Positions 1-9,253 of a stretch of DNA of 64,000 bases are shown in pieces (within the stretch, counting starts at the first letter, position 1; each line of letters opens with the position of its first letter). A program made the translations under genes and the position numbers. Origin of the DNA: JACVRW01 sp963846505 (GTDB lineage: Bacteria > Actinomycetota > Thermoleophilia > Solirubrobacterales > Thermoleophilaceae); contig CAWJWD010000004.1 in NCBI GenBank assembly GCA_963846505.1, positions 496,001 through 560,000 of the forward strand, written 5' to 3'. The notes under the pieces were generated by a model that did no database searches, had not been told where the DNA came from, and saw only the letters and a program-made list of their open reading frames with translations.

Positions 1-453
1 CTCGGCCCCCGCCTCGTTGAGGTTCTCCCCACAGACCCCGCACAGCCCCTTGCAGTCCTCTCGACAGACGATCTGCGCCGGCAGCCCCAGCGCGAGTGCG
101 TCCCGCGCCCAGGCGGCGAGATCCAGCTCCTGCTCGTCCAGGTACGGCGAGCGCAGCTCGTCGCCCCCGCCCGGCTGATCGACCTCGCGGGCATCGATCT
201 GCAGCTTGCGCTCGGCCGGCTCGAGGCAGCGCATGCACGGCCCGTCCAGGACGGTGTCGAAGCGCAGCCGCAGGGCGTAGCCGTTGGTCGTGTGCGATAC
301 GTCGACGGTCGCGTCCACGCAACCGTCGGGGATCGCGTAGCGCTGCCCCCCGAAGTCGAAGTCGTCCACTGGCACCTCGAGCTTCAGTTGGCGCCCCTCG
401 CCGGAGGCGATCCTCAGCTGCCCGAGGTCGAAGATCTCGGTGCGCTGACCCAT
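1..453 (-). CDS. YceD/DUF177 family protein (3' end cut by window edge)
   Basis: The first 151 codons of a DUF177 (YceD) protein are visible, beginning with Met-Gly-Gln-Arg-Thr-Glu. The frame is open to base 1, so the carboxy end lies outside. Family features are an early beta-rich domain, a Cys pair (CMRC) in the middle and a cysteine cluster C-x3-C-x3-C-x2-C near the edge, followed by Gly-Glu-Asn-Leu-Asn, typical of YceD. In most bacteria yceD is cotranscribed with rpmF (ribosomal protein L32), which would be expected just beyond base 1. YceD is linked to 23S rRNA and ribosome metabolism in some bacteria. No Shine-Dalgarno is seen; a TAGTCT hexamer ends six bases before the ATG, suggesting a leaderless mRNA. 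Confidence 0.85.
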   Translation of the reverse strand, partial: MGQRTEIFDLGQLRIASGEGRQLKLEVPVDDFDFGGQRYAIPDGCVDATVDVSHTTNGYALRLRFDTVLDGPCMRCLEPAERKLQIDAREVDQPGGGDELRSPYLDEQELDLAAWARDALALGLPAQIVCREDCKGLCGVCGENLNEAGAE

Positions 454-459
454 GGTTCG

Positions 460-465
460 AGACTA
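460..465 (-). promoter_or_regulatory. Putative -10 box of a leaderless yceD mRNA
   Basis: On the minus strand the hexamer TAGTCT (fits TANNNT) ends six bases before the yceD ATG and no ribosome binding site lies between. Transcription would start at or next to the ATG. The -35 region is not recognisable. Confidence 0.45.
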
Positions 466-492
466 GCGCCGGCCGCGGCCGGCGCTCACCCG

Positions 493-876
493 CTAGCTCG
501 AGCGTTCGATCAGCTCGACCCGGTAGCCGTCCGGGTCGCGCACGAACGCGATCCGGGGACCCTCGGTGCGCCCACCCGGGCGGTATGGCGGCTTCTCCGG
601 CTCGATGCCGTCATCGGCCAGCGCCGCCAGCGTGCCGTCGAGGTCGTCGACGCCGAGCGCGATGTGGTTGTAGCCCGTGCCGAGCTCGTACGAGTCGACG
701 CCGTGGTTGTAGGTCAGCTCGAGCGCGGTGCTGTCACCGGGGATGGCCATGAAGACGTTGATCGCCTCGTCGCCGATCGGCATCCGCCGCACTTCTTCGT
801 AGCCGAGCTTCTCGTAGAAGGCGACCGAGCGATCGATGTCCCCGATCCGGTAGCACGTGTGGAGGTAGGAGGCCAT
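493..876 (-). CDS. gloA: Lactoylglutathione lyase (glyoxalase I), VOC superfamily
   Basis: A 127-residue protein of the vicinal-oxygen-chelate fold, about the length of E. coli GloA (135). The four metal ligands of glyoxalase I are all identifiable by position: His6, Glu53 (ALELT), His71 (YNHIALGV) and Glu121 (YRVELIER). These match the His-Glu-His-Glu quartet of GloA. The expected reaction is isomerisation of the methylglyoxal hemithioacetal to a lactoyl thioester. Most actinobacteria lack glutathione and use mycothiol, so the thiol partner here is uncertain. The gene lies eight bases downstream of ettA on the same strand and is probably cotranscribed. ATG at 876 is chosen because the domain begins there; a GTG two codons upstream is an alternative. 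Confidence 0.85.
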   Translation of the reverse strand: MASYLHTCYRIGDIDRSVAFYEKLGYEEVRRMPIGDEAINVFMAIPGDSTALELTYNHGVDSYELGTGYNHIALGVDDLDGTLAALADDGIEPEKPPYRPGGRTEGPRIAFVRDPDGYRVELIERSS

Positions 877-884
877 GACGCCAA

Positions 885-2540
<1,656 letters not shown>

Positions 2541-2549
2541 GAGCCGACG

Positions 2550-2555
2550 AGAATA
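2550..2555 (-). promoter_or_regulatory. Putative -10 box of ettA
   Basis: Minus-strand TATTCT ends nine bases before the ettA ATG, in the 16-base gap after the TetR gene. Transcription from it would give an mRNA with almost no leader. Confidence 0.4.
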
Positions 2556-2556
2556 G

Positions 2557-3150
2557 TCACGTCGCGACGACGCGGGTCAGCGACCGCACGACGACCTCCG
2601 CCACGGTCTCGCGCGGGACCTCCGGATGCTCGGCCCACCAGAGCGCCACCCCCACGGTCGAGGCGCGGATCAACTCCGCGAGCGGCTCGACCTCCTGCTC
2701 GGGGAGCCCGAGCTCCGGCTGGGCGCGCAGCAGCATCGCGTTGGCCGCGCGCGCCGAGGCCTGCAGCTCGCGGTAGAAGGCCTGGATCTCCGGGTCCCCG
2801 GTCGTGTCGCGAAACAGCAGTGCGAGCGCGTACGGATGCTCCTCGACGTACGCGAACCAGCGCTCGACCGACCCGGCGATGCGCTCGGGCAGCGACCCGG
2901 GGCCTCCCATGCCGGCGGCGGTCCCGGCCAGCAGCTCGTCGCGGTGACGGGCCAGGAGCGCGAGGTGCAGGTCTCGCTTGGAGGCGAAGTGCTGGTAGAG
3001 CAGCTGCTTGGTGACCCCTGCCGCAGCTGCGACCTCCGTCAGCTTGGTCGCCGCGTAGCCCTGCTCGGCGAACAGCTTCGAGGCGGCTTCCTCGATCACC
3101 AGCCGGCGCTCGGCGCGAGAGAGACGGCGTCGTGTGGGGTCCCCGGCCAT
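2557..3150 (-). CDS. TetR/AcrR family transcriptional repressor
   Basis: A 197-residue one-component regulator. The amino-terminal DNA-binding domain contains a clear TetR helix-turn-helix (TKLTEVAAAAGVTKQLLYQHF), followed by the usual 'SKRDLHLALL' helix. The carboxy-terminal part is an all-helical ligand/dimerisation domain typical in length. ATG 3150 (Met-Ala-Gly-Asp-Pro) is preferred over an upstream in-frame ATG at 3195, because the upstream one would place the start inside the palindromic operator and add an uncharacteristic extension; GGAG lies about eight bases before 3150. The gene is divergent from the cupin gene at 3215 across two 21-bp palindromes, so autorepression and control of the cupin gene are likely. 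The ligand is unknown. Confidence 0.9.
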   Translation of the reverse strand: MAGDPTRRRLSRAERRLVIEEAASKLFAEQGYAATKLTEVAAAAGVTKQLLYQHFASKRDLHLALLARHRDELLAGTAAGMGGPGSLPERIAGSVERWFAYVEEHPYALALLFRDTTGDPEIQAFYRELQASARAANAMLLRAQPELGLPEQEVEPLAELIRASTVGVALWWAEHPEVPRETVAEVVVRSLTRVVAT

Positions 3151-3198
3151 AAGTTGACTCCAGGGTAACTTGGCGCTAAGTTGCCCCGAAGTCAACTA
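3151..3198. promoter_or_regulatory. Two 21-bp palindromic operators between tetR-type gene and cupin gene
   Basis: Site 1 (3151-3171) starts AAGTT and ends AACTT. Site 2 (3178-3198) starts AAGTT and ends AACTA. Site 2 matches the reverse complement of site 1 at 17 of 21 positions, with starts 27 bp apart. Site 1 covers the -35 and site 2 the -10/start region of the cupin promoter. The pair also covers the divergent promoter, a classic TetR-family repression layout. Confidence 0.7.
3154..3182 (+). promoter_or_regulatory. Sigma-70-type promoter for the cupin gene
   Basis: TTGACT (3154-3159), a 17-bp spacer and TAAGTT (3177-3182) form a near-consensus promoter about 30 bases before the cupin ATG. 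Both boxes are embedded in the palindromic operators. Confidence 0.65.
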
Positions 3199-3214
3199 AC
3201 GCAAGGAGCTTCCC

Positions 3215-3721
3215 ATGGGCTCGAACGAGGTGCTCGACCCCGCCTTCCGCCAACGACTCCGGTTCTCCCGCGAAGGCGACGTGCTGCGCGTGCGGATCTG
3301 GACCGACCCCGGCGGCGGCGTGCCCGCCCACTACCACCCGTCGCTCGAGGAGCGCTGGCACGTGGTCGAGGGCCGGCTGCGCTTCCGCATCGACGGCCGC
3401 GTGCTCGAGGCCGGCCCGGGCGAGACGATCGTCGCCAGGCCCGGCGTGCGTCATGCCTTCACGAACGTCGGCGACGAGGTCGCCGTCACCGAGACGGAGG
3501 TCGAGCCGGCGGGACGGATGCAGGAGTTCCTCGAGCAGGCGTGCGAGCTCTCGCGCGCCGGCAAGTACAACCGCCGCGGCATCCCCACCAGCCTCAGCGG
3601 ACTGATCGCCGCCTCGGAGCTGGCCCTGCGCCATCGGGACGACATCGTGCTGACGTCGTTCCCGCTGCCGCCGCCCAAGCTGCAGCCGATCCTGTTCGGC
3701 CCGCTGGCGCGGCTGGCCTAG
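3215..3721 (+). CDS. Cupin-domain protein
   Basis: A 168-residue single-cupin protein. The two cupin motifs are visible: the first around YHPSLEERWHVVEG, with possible metal ligands His, Glu and His, and the second around GPGETIVARPGVRHAFTN, with the terminal His. The carboxy-terminal third (from residue ~110) is helical and of no recognised family. A strong AAGGAG lies about seven bases before the ATG, unlike many genes here. The operators at 3151-3198 and the divergent TetR gene make this the probable regulatory target. The substrate cannot be told from sequence; it could be an isomerase, a dioxygenase or a binding protein. The stop overlaps that of the convergent coiled-coil gene. Confidence 0.8.
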   Translation: MGSNEVLDPAFRQRLRFSREGDVLRVRIWTDPGGGVPAHYHPSLEERWHVVEGRLRFRIDGRVLEAGPGETIVARPGVRHAFTNVGDEVAVTETEVEPAGRMQEFLEQACELSRAGKYNRRGIPTSLSGLIAASELALRHRDDIVLTSFPLPPPKLQPILFGPLARLA

Positions 3722-4185
3722 CCGACTTCGGCTTCCTCGGCCTCGCGGCCTTGGAGCCGGTCGCGGCCACGCTGCACGGCCGCGATGAACTTCGTGAGGT
3801 TGACCTCGAGGGTGTTGAGGATGTCGTCGGCGTAGTCCTCGGCGCCCAGACGGATCTCCCGCTCGCGGGCGCGTGCGTCCTCGATGATCTCGTCCGCCTG
3901 GCGCTCGGCCTGCTTGACGACTTCCTCTTCGCCGATCAGGCGCACCTGCTCCTCGCGCGCCTCCTTGACGATGCGCTCGGCCTCACGCTTGGCTTCGGCG
4001 AGCATCTCCTGGCGCTCCTTGACGATCCAGCGCGCCTGCTTGATCTCCTCCGGGATCGTGGCGCGCATCTGGTCGAGGATGTCGTACACCTCTTCCTTGT
4101 CCACGCGCACCTGGTCGGTCAGAGGGACCGGCTTGGCGTTGTGAATGGTGTCGTCGAGCTTGTCGATCAGGACGAGGACGTCCAT
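3718..4185 (-). CDS. DivIVA-like coiled-coil protein
   Basis: A 155-residue protein dominated by charged heptads. It starts Met-Asp-Val-Leu and has a short amino-terminal segment, then a long Glu/Lys/Arg/Ala-rich coiled coil (about residues 45-135). It resembles the DivIVA/ATP-synthase-b-like proteins encoded beside coaD and rsmD in many actinobacteria. No enzymatic motif is present. It lies 18 bases downstream of coaD on the same strand and is presumably the last gene of the DAK2-recG-rsmD-coaD operon. A role in polar growth or division scaffolding is an inference from coiled-coil character and family resemblance. A weaker alternative is a generic cytoplasmic scaffold unrelated to division. 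Its stop overlaps that of the convergent cupin gene. Confidence 0.75.
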   Translation of the reverse strand: MDVLVLIDKLDDTIHNAKPVPLTDQVRVDKEEVYDILDQMRATIPEEIKQARWIVKERQEMLAEAKREAERIVKEAREEQVRLIGEEEVVKQAERQADEIIEDARAREREIRLGAEDYADDILNTLEVNLTKFIAAVQRGRDRLQGREAEEAEVG

Positions 4186-4203
4186 GGGCGCTTCCTCAAT
4201 TCG

Positions 4204-4704
4204 CTAACGCTTCAGCTCTTCCTGCAACCGCTGAGCCACAGGGTCAGGCACCAGGCCCTGAATGTCTCCCCCGAACATGGCCAGCTCCTTGATGCCGCTG
4301 GAGCTGAGGAAACTGTACTGCGGGGTCGCCATCAGGTAGACGCTTTCGATCTCCGGGGCCATCTTGCGGTTGAGCTGGTTCATCTCGAACTCGTACTCGA
4401 AGTCCGAGATCGCTCGCAACCCCTTGACGATTGCTTTGGCCCCGTGCTCACGAGCGAAATCGACGAGCAGCGTATCAAAGGGTTTTACCTGCACATTGCC
4501 GAGTTTCGCGACCTCGGCCTCGATGAAGCTCACGCGCTCCTCCGCGGAGAAGAGCGTCTTCTGCTTGCGCACCGGCTGGTTGACGACCCCGACGAGCACG
4601 TTGTCGAACACGCCGGAGGCACGAGTGATGATGTCCAGATGGCCGTGCGTGACGGGGTCGTAGGACCCCGGACAGATGCACATGCCGCCGTTGCGGTCAG
4701 CCAT
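4204..4704 (-). CDS. coaD: Phosphopantetheine adenylyltransferase
   Basis: A 166-residue nucleotidyltransferase of the usual CoaD length. The amino end carries GSYDPVTHGHLDII with the T/HxGH nucleotide-binding motif. The carboxy half has the SSSGIKELAMFGGD signature of the CoaD active site. The enzyme converts 4'-phosphopantetheine and ATP to dephospho-CoA, the penultimate step of CoA synthesis. The gene overlaps rsmD by eight bases, an arrangement (rsmD-coaD) found in very many bacteria. An upstream extension Met-Ala-Asp-Arg-Asn-Gly-Gly precedes the core; the ATG at 4704 is the only convenient start. Confidence 0.96.
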   Translation of the reverse strand: MADRNGGMCICPGSYDPVTHGHLDIITRASGVFDNVLVGVVNQPVRKQKTLFSAEERVSFIEAEVAKLGNVQVKPFDTLLVDFAREHGAKAIVKGLRAISDFEYEFEMNQLNRKMAPEIESVYLMATPQYSFLSSSGIKELAMFGGDIQGLVPDPVAQRLQEELKR

Positions 4705-5218
4705 GGATCGCGATCCTCGTGTCGCCGTAGAGGCGTTCGGTCAGCAGCGGCAGAGTCAATTCGAGCGGCTTGCGCTTGTCGGATTCGGTCACGATGCGGG
4801 CACCTTCGGAGAGCACGGCTGGGAGACGCTCGGACAGCGGCTCACCCAGGCGGGCGGCGAAATCATAGGGCGGGTCGGCGAATACGAGGTCATACGTACC
4901 CCGTTCGCCGGAGAGGAACGCAAGCACATCCTGCTGGCGCAGCGTCGCCTCGCCTGCCCCGACGGCCTCCAGGTTACGCCGGATGACCGCGACCGCGCGC
5001 GGGTCGCGCTCGACCAAGACGGCGCTGGCAGCGCCACGCGAGAGCGCTTCCAGGCCGAGTGCGCCGGTGCCGGCGTAGAGGTCGAGCACGCGTGCGCCGC
5101 CGACGTCGCCGAGGATGGAGAAGAGCGCCTCGCGCACCCGGTCGGCGGTCGGGCGGGTGGAGAAGCCGCGTGGGGAATGCAGGCGGCGGCCCTTGTAGGC
5201 GCCGGCGACGATCCTCAT
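4697..5218 (-). CDS. rsmD: 16S rRNA (guanine(966)-N(2))-methyltransferase
   Basis: A 173-residue class I SAM-dependent methyltransferase. It begins MRIVAGAYKGRRL, the family's characteristic opening. Motif I is DLYAGTGALGLEALSRGA and the catalytic motif is FADPPYDF (D-P-P-Y). It methylates G966 of 16S rRNA on assembled 30S subunits. The ATG at 5218 overlaps the recG stop in an ATGA junction, indicating translational coupling; the end overlaps the coaD start. Confidence 0.94.
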   Translation of the reverse strand: MRIVAGAYKGRRLHSPRGFSTRPTADRVREALFSILGDVGGARVLDLYAGTGALGLEALSRGAASAVLVERDPRAVAVIRRNLEAVGAGEATLRQQDVLAFLSGERGTYDLVFADPPYDFAARLGEPLSERLPAVLSEGARIVTESDKRKPLELTLPLLTERLYGDTRIAIHG

Positions 5219-7353
5219 GCGGGGATCGGATCGAGCTCGGAGCCGAAGCGCGCCACGACCGCCTCGCGCAGCAGCACGTGCTCCGGCTCGGTCAGCTCGG
5301 GGTCGGCGGCGACGAGCGCGTCCGCGTGGCGCTGCGCACGCTCGAGCAGCTCGAGATCGTCGGGCAGGCGGGCGACGCGGAACTCCGGCAGCCCGCTCTG
5401 GCGCGTGCCGAGCACCTCCCCCGCCCCGCGCAGCTCGAGATCGATCTCCGCCAACCGGAAGCCGTCGCGCTCGGCGGCGATCGCCTCCAGGCGCGGCAGC
5501 TTCGGATCGCCGAACAGGACGCAGAGCGAGGCGTGCTCGCCTCGACCGACGCGCCCGCGCAGCTGGTGCAGCTGCGAGAGCCCGTAGCGCTCGGCGGCCT
5601 CGATCAGCATCACGGTCGCGTTCGGCACGTCGATGCCGACCTCGATCACGCTGGTGGCCACCAGCACGTCGGCCGAGCCGGCGGCGAAGGCCTTCATCGC
5701 CGCCTGCTTCTCGGTGCTCGAGAGCTGCCCGTGGATCAGCTCGACGCGCAGGTCGCGGAACTCGGTCGTGCGCAGGCGCTCGTACTCGACCGTCGCCGCC
5801 CGCGCCTGCAGCGCCTCGGACTCCTCGACCAGCGGGCAGACGACGAAGCACTGGCGCCCTGCCGCGATCTCCTCCCTGATGCGCTCGTAGGCGCGCCGGC
5901 GCGCCCGCTCGCCGTCGACGACGTGCGTCTCGACCGGCTGACGTCCGCGTGGAAGCTCGCGCAGCACGGTCGCGTCGAGATCCCCGTAGGCGGTCAACGA
6001 GAGGGTGCGCGGAATCGGCGTCGCGGTCATGTGCAGCGTGTGCGGCACGAGGCCCTCCGGCGCCTTGGCGTCGAGCGCGGCGCGCTGGCGCACGCCGAAG
6101 CGGTGCTGCTCGTCGACGACCGTCAGCGCCAGCGAGCGGAACGCGACCGGGTCCTCGATCAGCGCATGCGTGCCGACGACGAGCGGCAGCTCGCCCGAGG
6201 CCAACCGGGCGAGCAGGTCGCGCCGGCGTGCGGCGGAGGTAGAGCCGGTCAAGAGCTCGACCGGCACCGTGGCGCCCAGCAGCGCGTCGAGCGTGCGGTG
6301 GTGCTGTTCGGCGAGCGTCTCGGTCGGCGCCATCAGCGCACCCTGGGCGCCGTTCTCGACCGCGCGCAGCAGCGCGTGCAGCGCGACGACGGTCTTGCCC
6401 GAGCCGACCTCCCCCATCAGCAGCCGCTGCATCGGCCGCTCGCCGGCGACGTCGGCGTCGAGCTCCGCGCAGGCCCGTGCCTGGTCGTCGGTGAGCGCGA
6501 ACGGCAGCGACACCCGCCACGGGTCCACCACCGCCCCGCTCGCCGCCAGCGGTTGCGCCCGGCGCCCTTCACGGCGGCGGCGGCGGCGCCCGCCGACCGC
6601 GAGCTGGAGCAGCAGCAGCTCCTCGAAGGCCAGCCGCCGCCGGGCGCCCTCCTCCTGCTCCTCGCTGTCCGGGAAGTGGGTGGCGGCGAGCGCCGCCGGG
6701 CGGTCCGGCAGCCGCTCGGCTGCGCGCACCGCCGCCGGCAGCGGCTCGACGCTCGCGAGCATGCGCGGATACGCCTCCCAGGCCAGCGCACGCAGGCGCT
6801 CGGCGGAGATGCCCTCCGTCGCGGGGTGCACGGGCACGAGGCCGACGGTGTGCACCGGGGCGTCGCCGCTGCCGAACAGCTCCCAGCTCTTGACCGAGAA
6901 CGAGGCGCCGCGACGCAGACGGCCGAACAGGATCACCTGCGCGCCGGGGTGCAGGCGATCGGCGACCCACGGCTGGTTGAACCAGGTCGCCTCGAGCGCG
7001 CCCGTGTCGTCGAAGACGCGCGCCCGCACGAGCTTCTGGCGGCGATTGCGCATCGGGCGCACGCTGGCGCTGCGCACGGTCACGGCGACGTTCGCGTCCT
7101 CGCCGACCATCAGCTCGGCGACGCGGCGCAGATCGCGCTGGTCGCGGTGGCTGTGCGGCAGGTGCTCGATCAGGTCGCCGTAGGTGACGAGGCCGAGCGT
7201 CTCCAGCGCCTTGGCGGCCTTGCCGCGCAGCTGCAGCGACTCGGCCAGCAGCGACGGGCGCGGCCAGGAGCGCACCGGCGCGGCCAGCGCCTGCTCGGCC
7301 GTGAGCTCGTCCGTCGACCCGAACGCGGCTATTCCGCGCAGAGCAGCCACCAC
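5215..7353 (-). CDS. recG: ATP-dependent DNA helicase RecG
   Basis: A 712-residue superfamily 2 helicase of normal length. The amino third holds the wedge/OB domain. Helicase motifs follow: Walker A GEVGSGKTVVAL, motif II VVDEQHRFGVRQR (DEQH), motif III TATPIPRT and a late ATSVIEVGIDVPNAT plus QLRGRVGRG, all diagnostic for RecG. It reverses stalled forks and processes branched recombination intermediates. A GTG at 7353 gives Val-Ala-Ala-Leu as start and overlaps the preceding DAK2 gene by 25 bases; a later start is possible because the first ~30 residues are poorly constrained. Confidence 0.95.
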   Translation of the reverse strand: MVAALRGIAAFGSTDELTAEQALAAPVRSWPRPSLLAESLQLRGKAAKALETLGLVTYGDLIEHLPHSHRDQRDLRRVAELMVGEDANVAVTVRSASVRPMRNRRQKLVRARVFDDTGALEATWFNQPWVADRLHPGAQVILFGRLRRGASFSVKSWELFGSGDAPVHTVGLVPVHPATEGISAERLRALAWEAYPRMLASVEPLPAAVRAAERLPDRPAALAATHFPDSEEQEEGARRRLAFEELLLLQLAVGGRRRRRREGRRAQPLAASGAVVDPWRVSLPFALTDDQARACAELDADVAGERPMQRLLMGEVGSGKTVVALHALLRAVENGAQGALMAPTETLAEQHHRTLDALLGATVPVELLTGSTSAARRRDLLARLASGELPLVVGTHALIEDPVAFRSLALTVVDEQHRFGVRQRAALDAKAPEGLVPHTLHMTATPIPRTLSLTAYGDLDATVLRELPRGRQPVETHVVDGERARRRAYERIREEIAAGRQCFVVCPLVEESEALQARAATVEYERLRTTEFRDLRVELIHGQLSSTEKQAAMKAFAAGSADVLVATSVIEVGIDVPNATVMLIEAAERYGLSQLHQLRGRVGRGEHASLCVLFGDPKLPRLEAIAAERDGFRLAEIDLELRGAGEVLGTRQSGLPEFRVARLPDDLELLERAQRHADALVAADPELTEPEHVLLREAVVARFGSELDPIPA

Positions 7354-9002
7354 CAGGCCGGCTGGCCGCCCTCGTGGTATTCGAGCTCGACGCCGTCCGG
7401 CACGCGCGCCTCGAGCTCGTCTCTGGTCAGCGGCGGATCGGCGCCGGCGATGCAGGTCACCAGCTCGCTGCCCGGCGCGATCCGCTCCAGCGTCGCCGTC
7501 AGCGCCGTGACGGGGTCGCCCCAGGAGACCAGCTCGCCGTCGGCGTAGCCGAGCGCGTCGCCGCTGTGGAAGCGGCCCTGCGCGTCGTCGCGGGCGGCCT
7601 TGGCGATGCCGCCGAGACGGACGTCCGCGATCGCCTCCGCGACGGCGTCCGCGTTCTCCTCGGCGCCCTGGTCGTGGTCGAAGACGATCTGCAGCGCGGG
7701 CAGCGCCTGCTGCGGCGCGGTCGTGGGCACCACCTGCGCCGGCTTGCTCGCCAGCTCGGCGGCGCGCTCGGCGGCCAGGCGCACGTTGGGGCTGTTGGGC
7801 AGCACGAGCACCTCGTGGCCGGCTGCCGCCTGGATGCCGGCCAGCAGCTCGTTCGTCGAGGGGTTCATGGTCGCGCCTCCGTCGACCACCAGCGCGCCCA
7901 GCTGCTCGTAGAGGGCGACCATCCCCGGGCCGGACGCGACGGCGACGACGGCGCAGGACGCGACCTCGCTGTCGGCGCCCGTCCCGTTGGCGGAGGTGGA
8001 CAGGCGCTGCTCGCGCTCGGCGACCTGCTCGACCATGTCGGCCACGTCGAGGTGCGAGACCTCGCCGTAGCCGTCGAAGACCGCGACCGCGCGCTCGGGC
8101 TCGTCGGTGTGCACGTGGACGCGCAGCGTGCGGTCGTCGCCGACGACCAGCACCGAGTCCCCGAGCCCCTCCAGCCGCGGCACGAAGGAGGCCTGGTCGA
8201 GCCGCTCGCCGGTGACCGCGAAGTTCGTGCAGTAGCGGAAGCTCGACGACTCGTGCGCCTGGTGGTGGTGCAGCGTCACCGGCGTGGCCTGATGCGGCAG
8301 CTCGGACGCCTGGGCGCCGCGCAGGGCCGCCAGGCAGCCGGCGATGATCACCGTCAGCCCGTACGCGCCCGCGTCCACGACGCCGGCGTCGCGCAGCACC
8401 GCCAGCTGCTCCGGACCGCGGTCGACCGCGTCCTTGGCCGCCTCGAGCGCGTTCTCGAGCACCTCGGCCAGCAGCGCGTCCTGCTCCTCGGGCCTGGCGT
8501 CCGGGCCCAGGCGCTGGGTGTCCATGTGCGCGAGGTCGTGCGCCACGCGCGTGGCCATCGCGCGCACGGCGGACAGCATCGTGCCCTCGGCCGGGTCGCG
8601 CACGCTCGAGTAGGCCGCGTCGGCGGCGCGCGCGAGCGCGGCCGAGACGAGCACCGGGTCGACCAGCTCGCCGGGCCGGGAGGCGAGCTCCTCCGCCGCC
8701 CCACGCACGATCTGGGACAGGATCACGCCGCTGTTGCCGCGCGCGCCCAGCAGCGCGGCGCGAGCGACGGCCGTGACGATCTGCTCGCGGCCGATCGCGT
8801 CGAGCGGCTGGCCGTTCATGCCCTCGAGCTCGTCGAGCACGGCGCGCAGCGTCAGCGCCATGTTGTCGCCGGTGTCGCCGTCGGCGACCGGGAAGACGTT
8901 GAGGTCGTTGACCTCCTGGCGGCGCCGCTCCAGCTCGTCGAGTGCGGCGGCGACGACCCGCCTGAAGCGAGCGAGGCTCTCGTCGGGGACGTGCACGGGC
9001 AT
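7329..9002 (-). CDS. DAK2-domain protein, fatty-acid kinase FakA-like
   Basis: A 557-residue protein. The amino-terminal DhaL/DAK2 domain has the ATP/Mg-binding segment NVFPVADGDTGDNM (residues 35-48) and later GARGNSGVILSQ. The middle and carboxy regions match the FakA architecture, ending in a DegV-like-partner domain of unclear function. In Firmicutes FakA phosphorylates fatty acids bound to a FakB (DegV) protein; no FakB gene is in this window. The gene sits directly upstream of recG, as it does in many Gram-positive genomes. A good GGAGGTG precedes the ATG at 9002. Assignment to the family is firm; the fatty-acid substrate is by analogy. Confidence 0.88.
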   Translation of the reverse strand: MPVHVPDESLARFRRVVAAALDELERRRQEVNDLNVFPVADGDTGDNMALTLRAVLDELEGMNGQPLDAIGREQIVTAVARAALLGARGNSGVILSQIVRGAAEELASRPGELVDPVLVSAALARAADAAYSSVRDPAEGTMLSAVRAMATRVAHDLAHMDTQRLGPDARPEEQDALLAEVLENALEAAKDAVDRGPEQLAVLRDAGVVDAGAYGLTVIIAGCLAALRGAQASELPHQATPVTLHHHQAHESSSFRYCTNFAVTGERLDQASFVPRLEGLGDSVLVVGDDRTLRVHVHTDEPERAVAVFDGYGEVSHLDVADMVEQVAEREQRLSTSANGTGADSEVASCAVVAVASGPGMVALYEQLGALVVDGGATMNPSTNELLAGIQAAAGHEVLVLPNSPNVRLAAERAAELASKPAQVVPTTAPQQALPALQIVFDHDQGAEENADAVAEAIADVRLGGIAKAARDDAQGRFHSGDALGYADGELVSWGDPVTALTATLERIAPGSELVTCIAGADPPLTRDELEARVPDGVELEYHEGGQPAWWWLLCAE

Positions 9003-9017
9003 CTTCTACACCTCCAT

Positions 9018-9041
9018 GCGGCCGCGATTACGCTCGGCCGC
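9018..9041. other. GC-rich hairpin between rpmB and the DAK2 gene
   Basis: GCGGCCG (9018-9024) and CGGCCGC (9035-9041) form a perfect 7-bp stem with a 10-base loop in the 53-base gap. rpmB and the DAK2 gene are divergent in neither sense (both minus), so it lies after rpmB and just before the DAK2 Shine-Dalgarno. No U-tract follows; it may be a weak terminator or processing site. Confidence 0.35.
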
Positions 9042-9055
9042 GACCGAGCGGGCGG

Positions 9056-9247
9056 CTAGACGTGCTTGGCGACCTTGCCGGCCTTGAGGCAGCGCGTGCA
9101 GACGTACTCGCGACTCGGCGAACCATTCACCGAGATGCGGACCTTCTGGAGGTTCGGGTTGAAGCGCCGGCGAGTCGCAACCATCGAGTGGCTGCGGTTG
9201 TTGCCGAACGCGGGACCCTTCCCACACGAGTAGCAGACCTTGGGCAC
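9056..9247 (-). CDS. rpmB: 50S ribosomal protein L28 (zinc-binding form)
   Basis: A 63-residue L28 protein. It keeps the C+ zinc pattern, with a CYSC pair near the amino end and a CTRC pair near the carboxy end. The core NNRSHSMVATRRRFNPNLQ is diagnostic. The start is a GTG at 9247. There is no Shine-Dalgarno; TATCTT ends eight bases upstream, overlapping the last codons of ltaE, so the mRNA is probably leaderless. L28 is near the ribosomal exit side of the 50S subunit and needed for assembly. Adjacency to the DAK2 gene and recG is common in Gram-positive bacteria. Confidence 0.96.
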   Translation of the reverse strand: MPKVCYSCGKGPAFGNNRSHSMVATRRRFNPNLQKVRISVNGSPSREYVCTRCLKAGKVAKHV

Positions 9248-9253
9248 GGCGCG

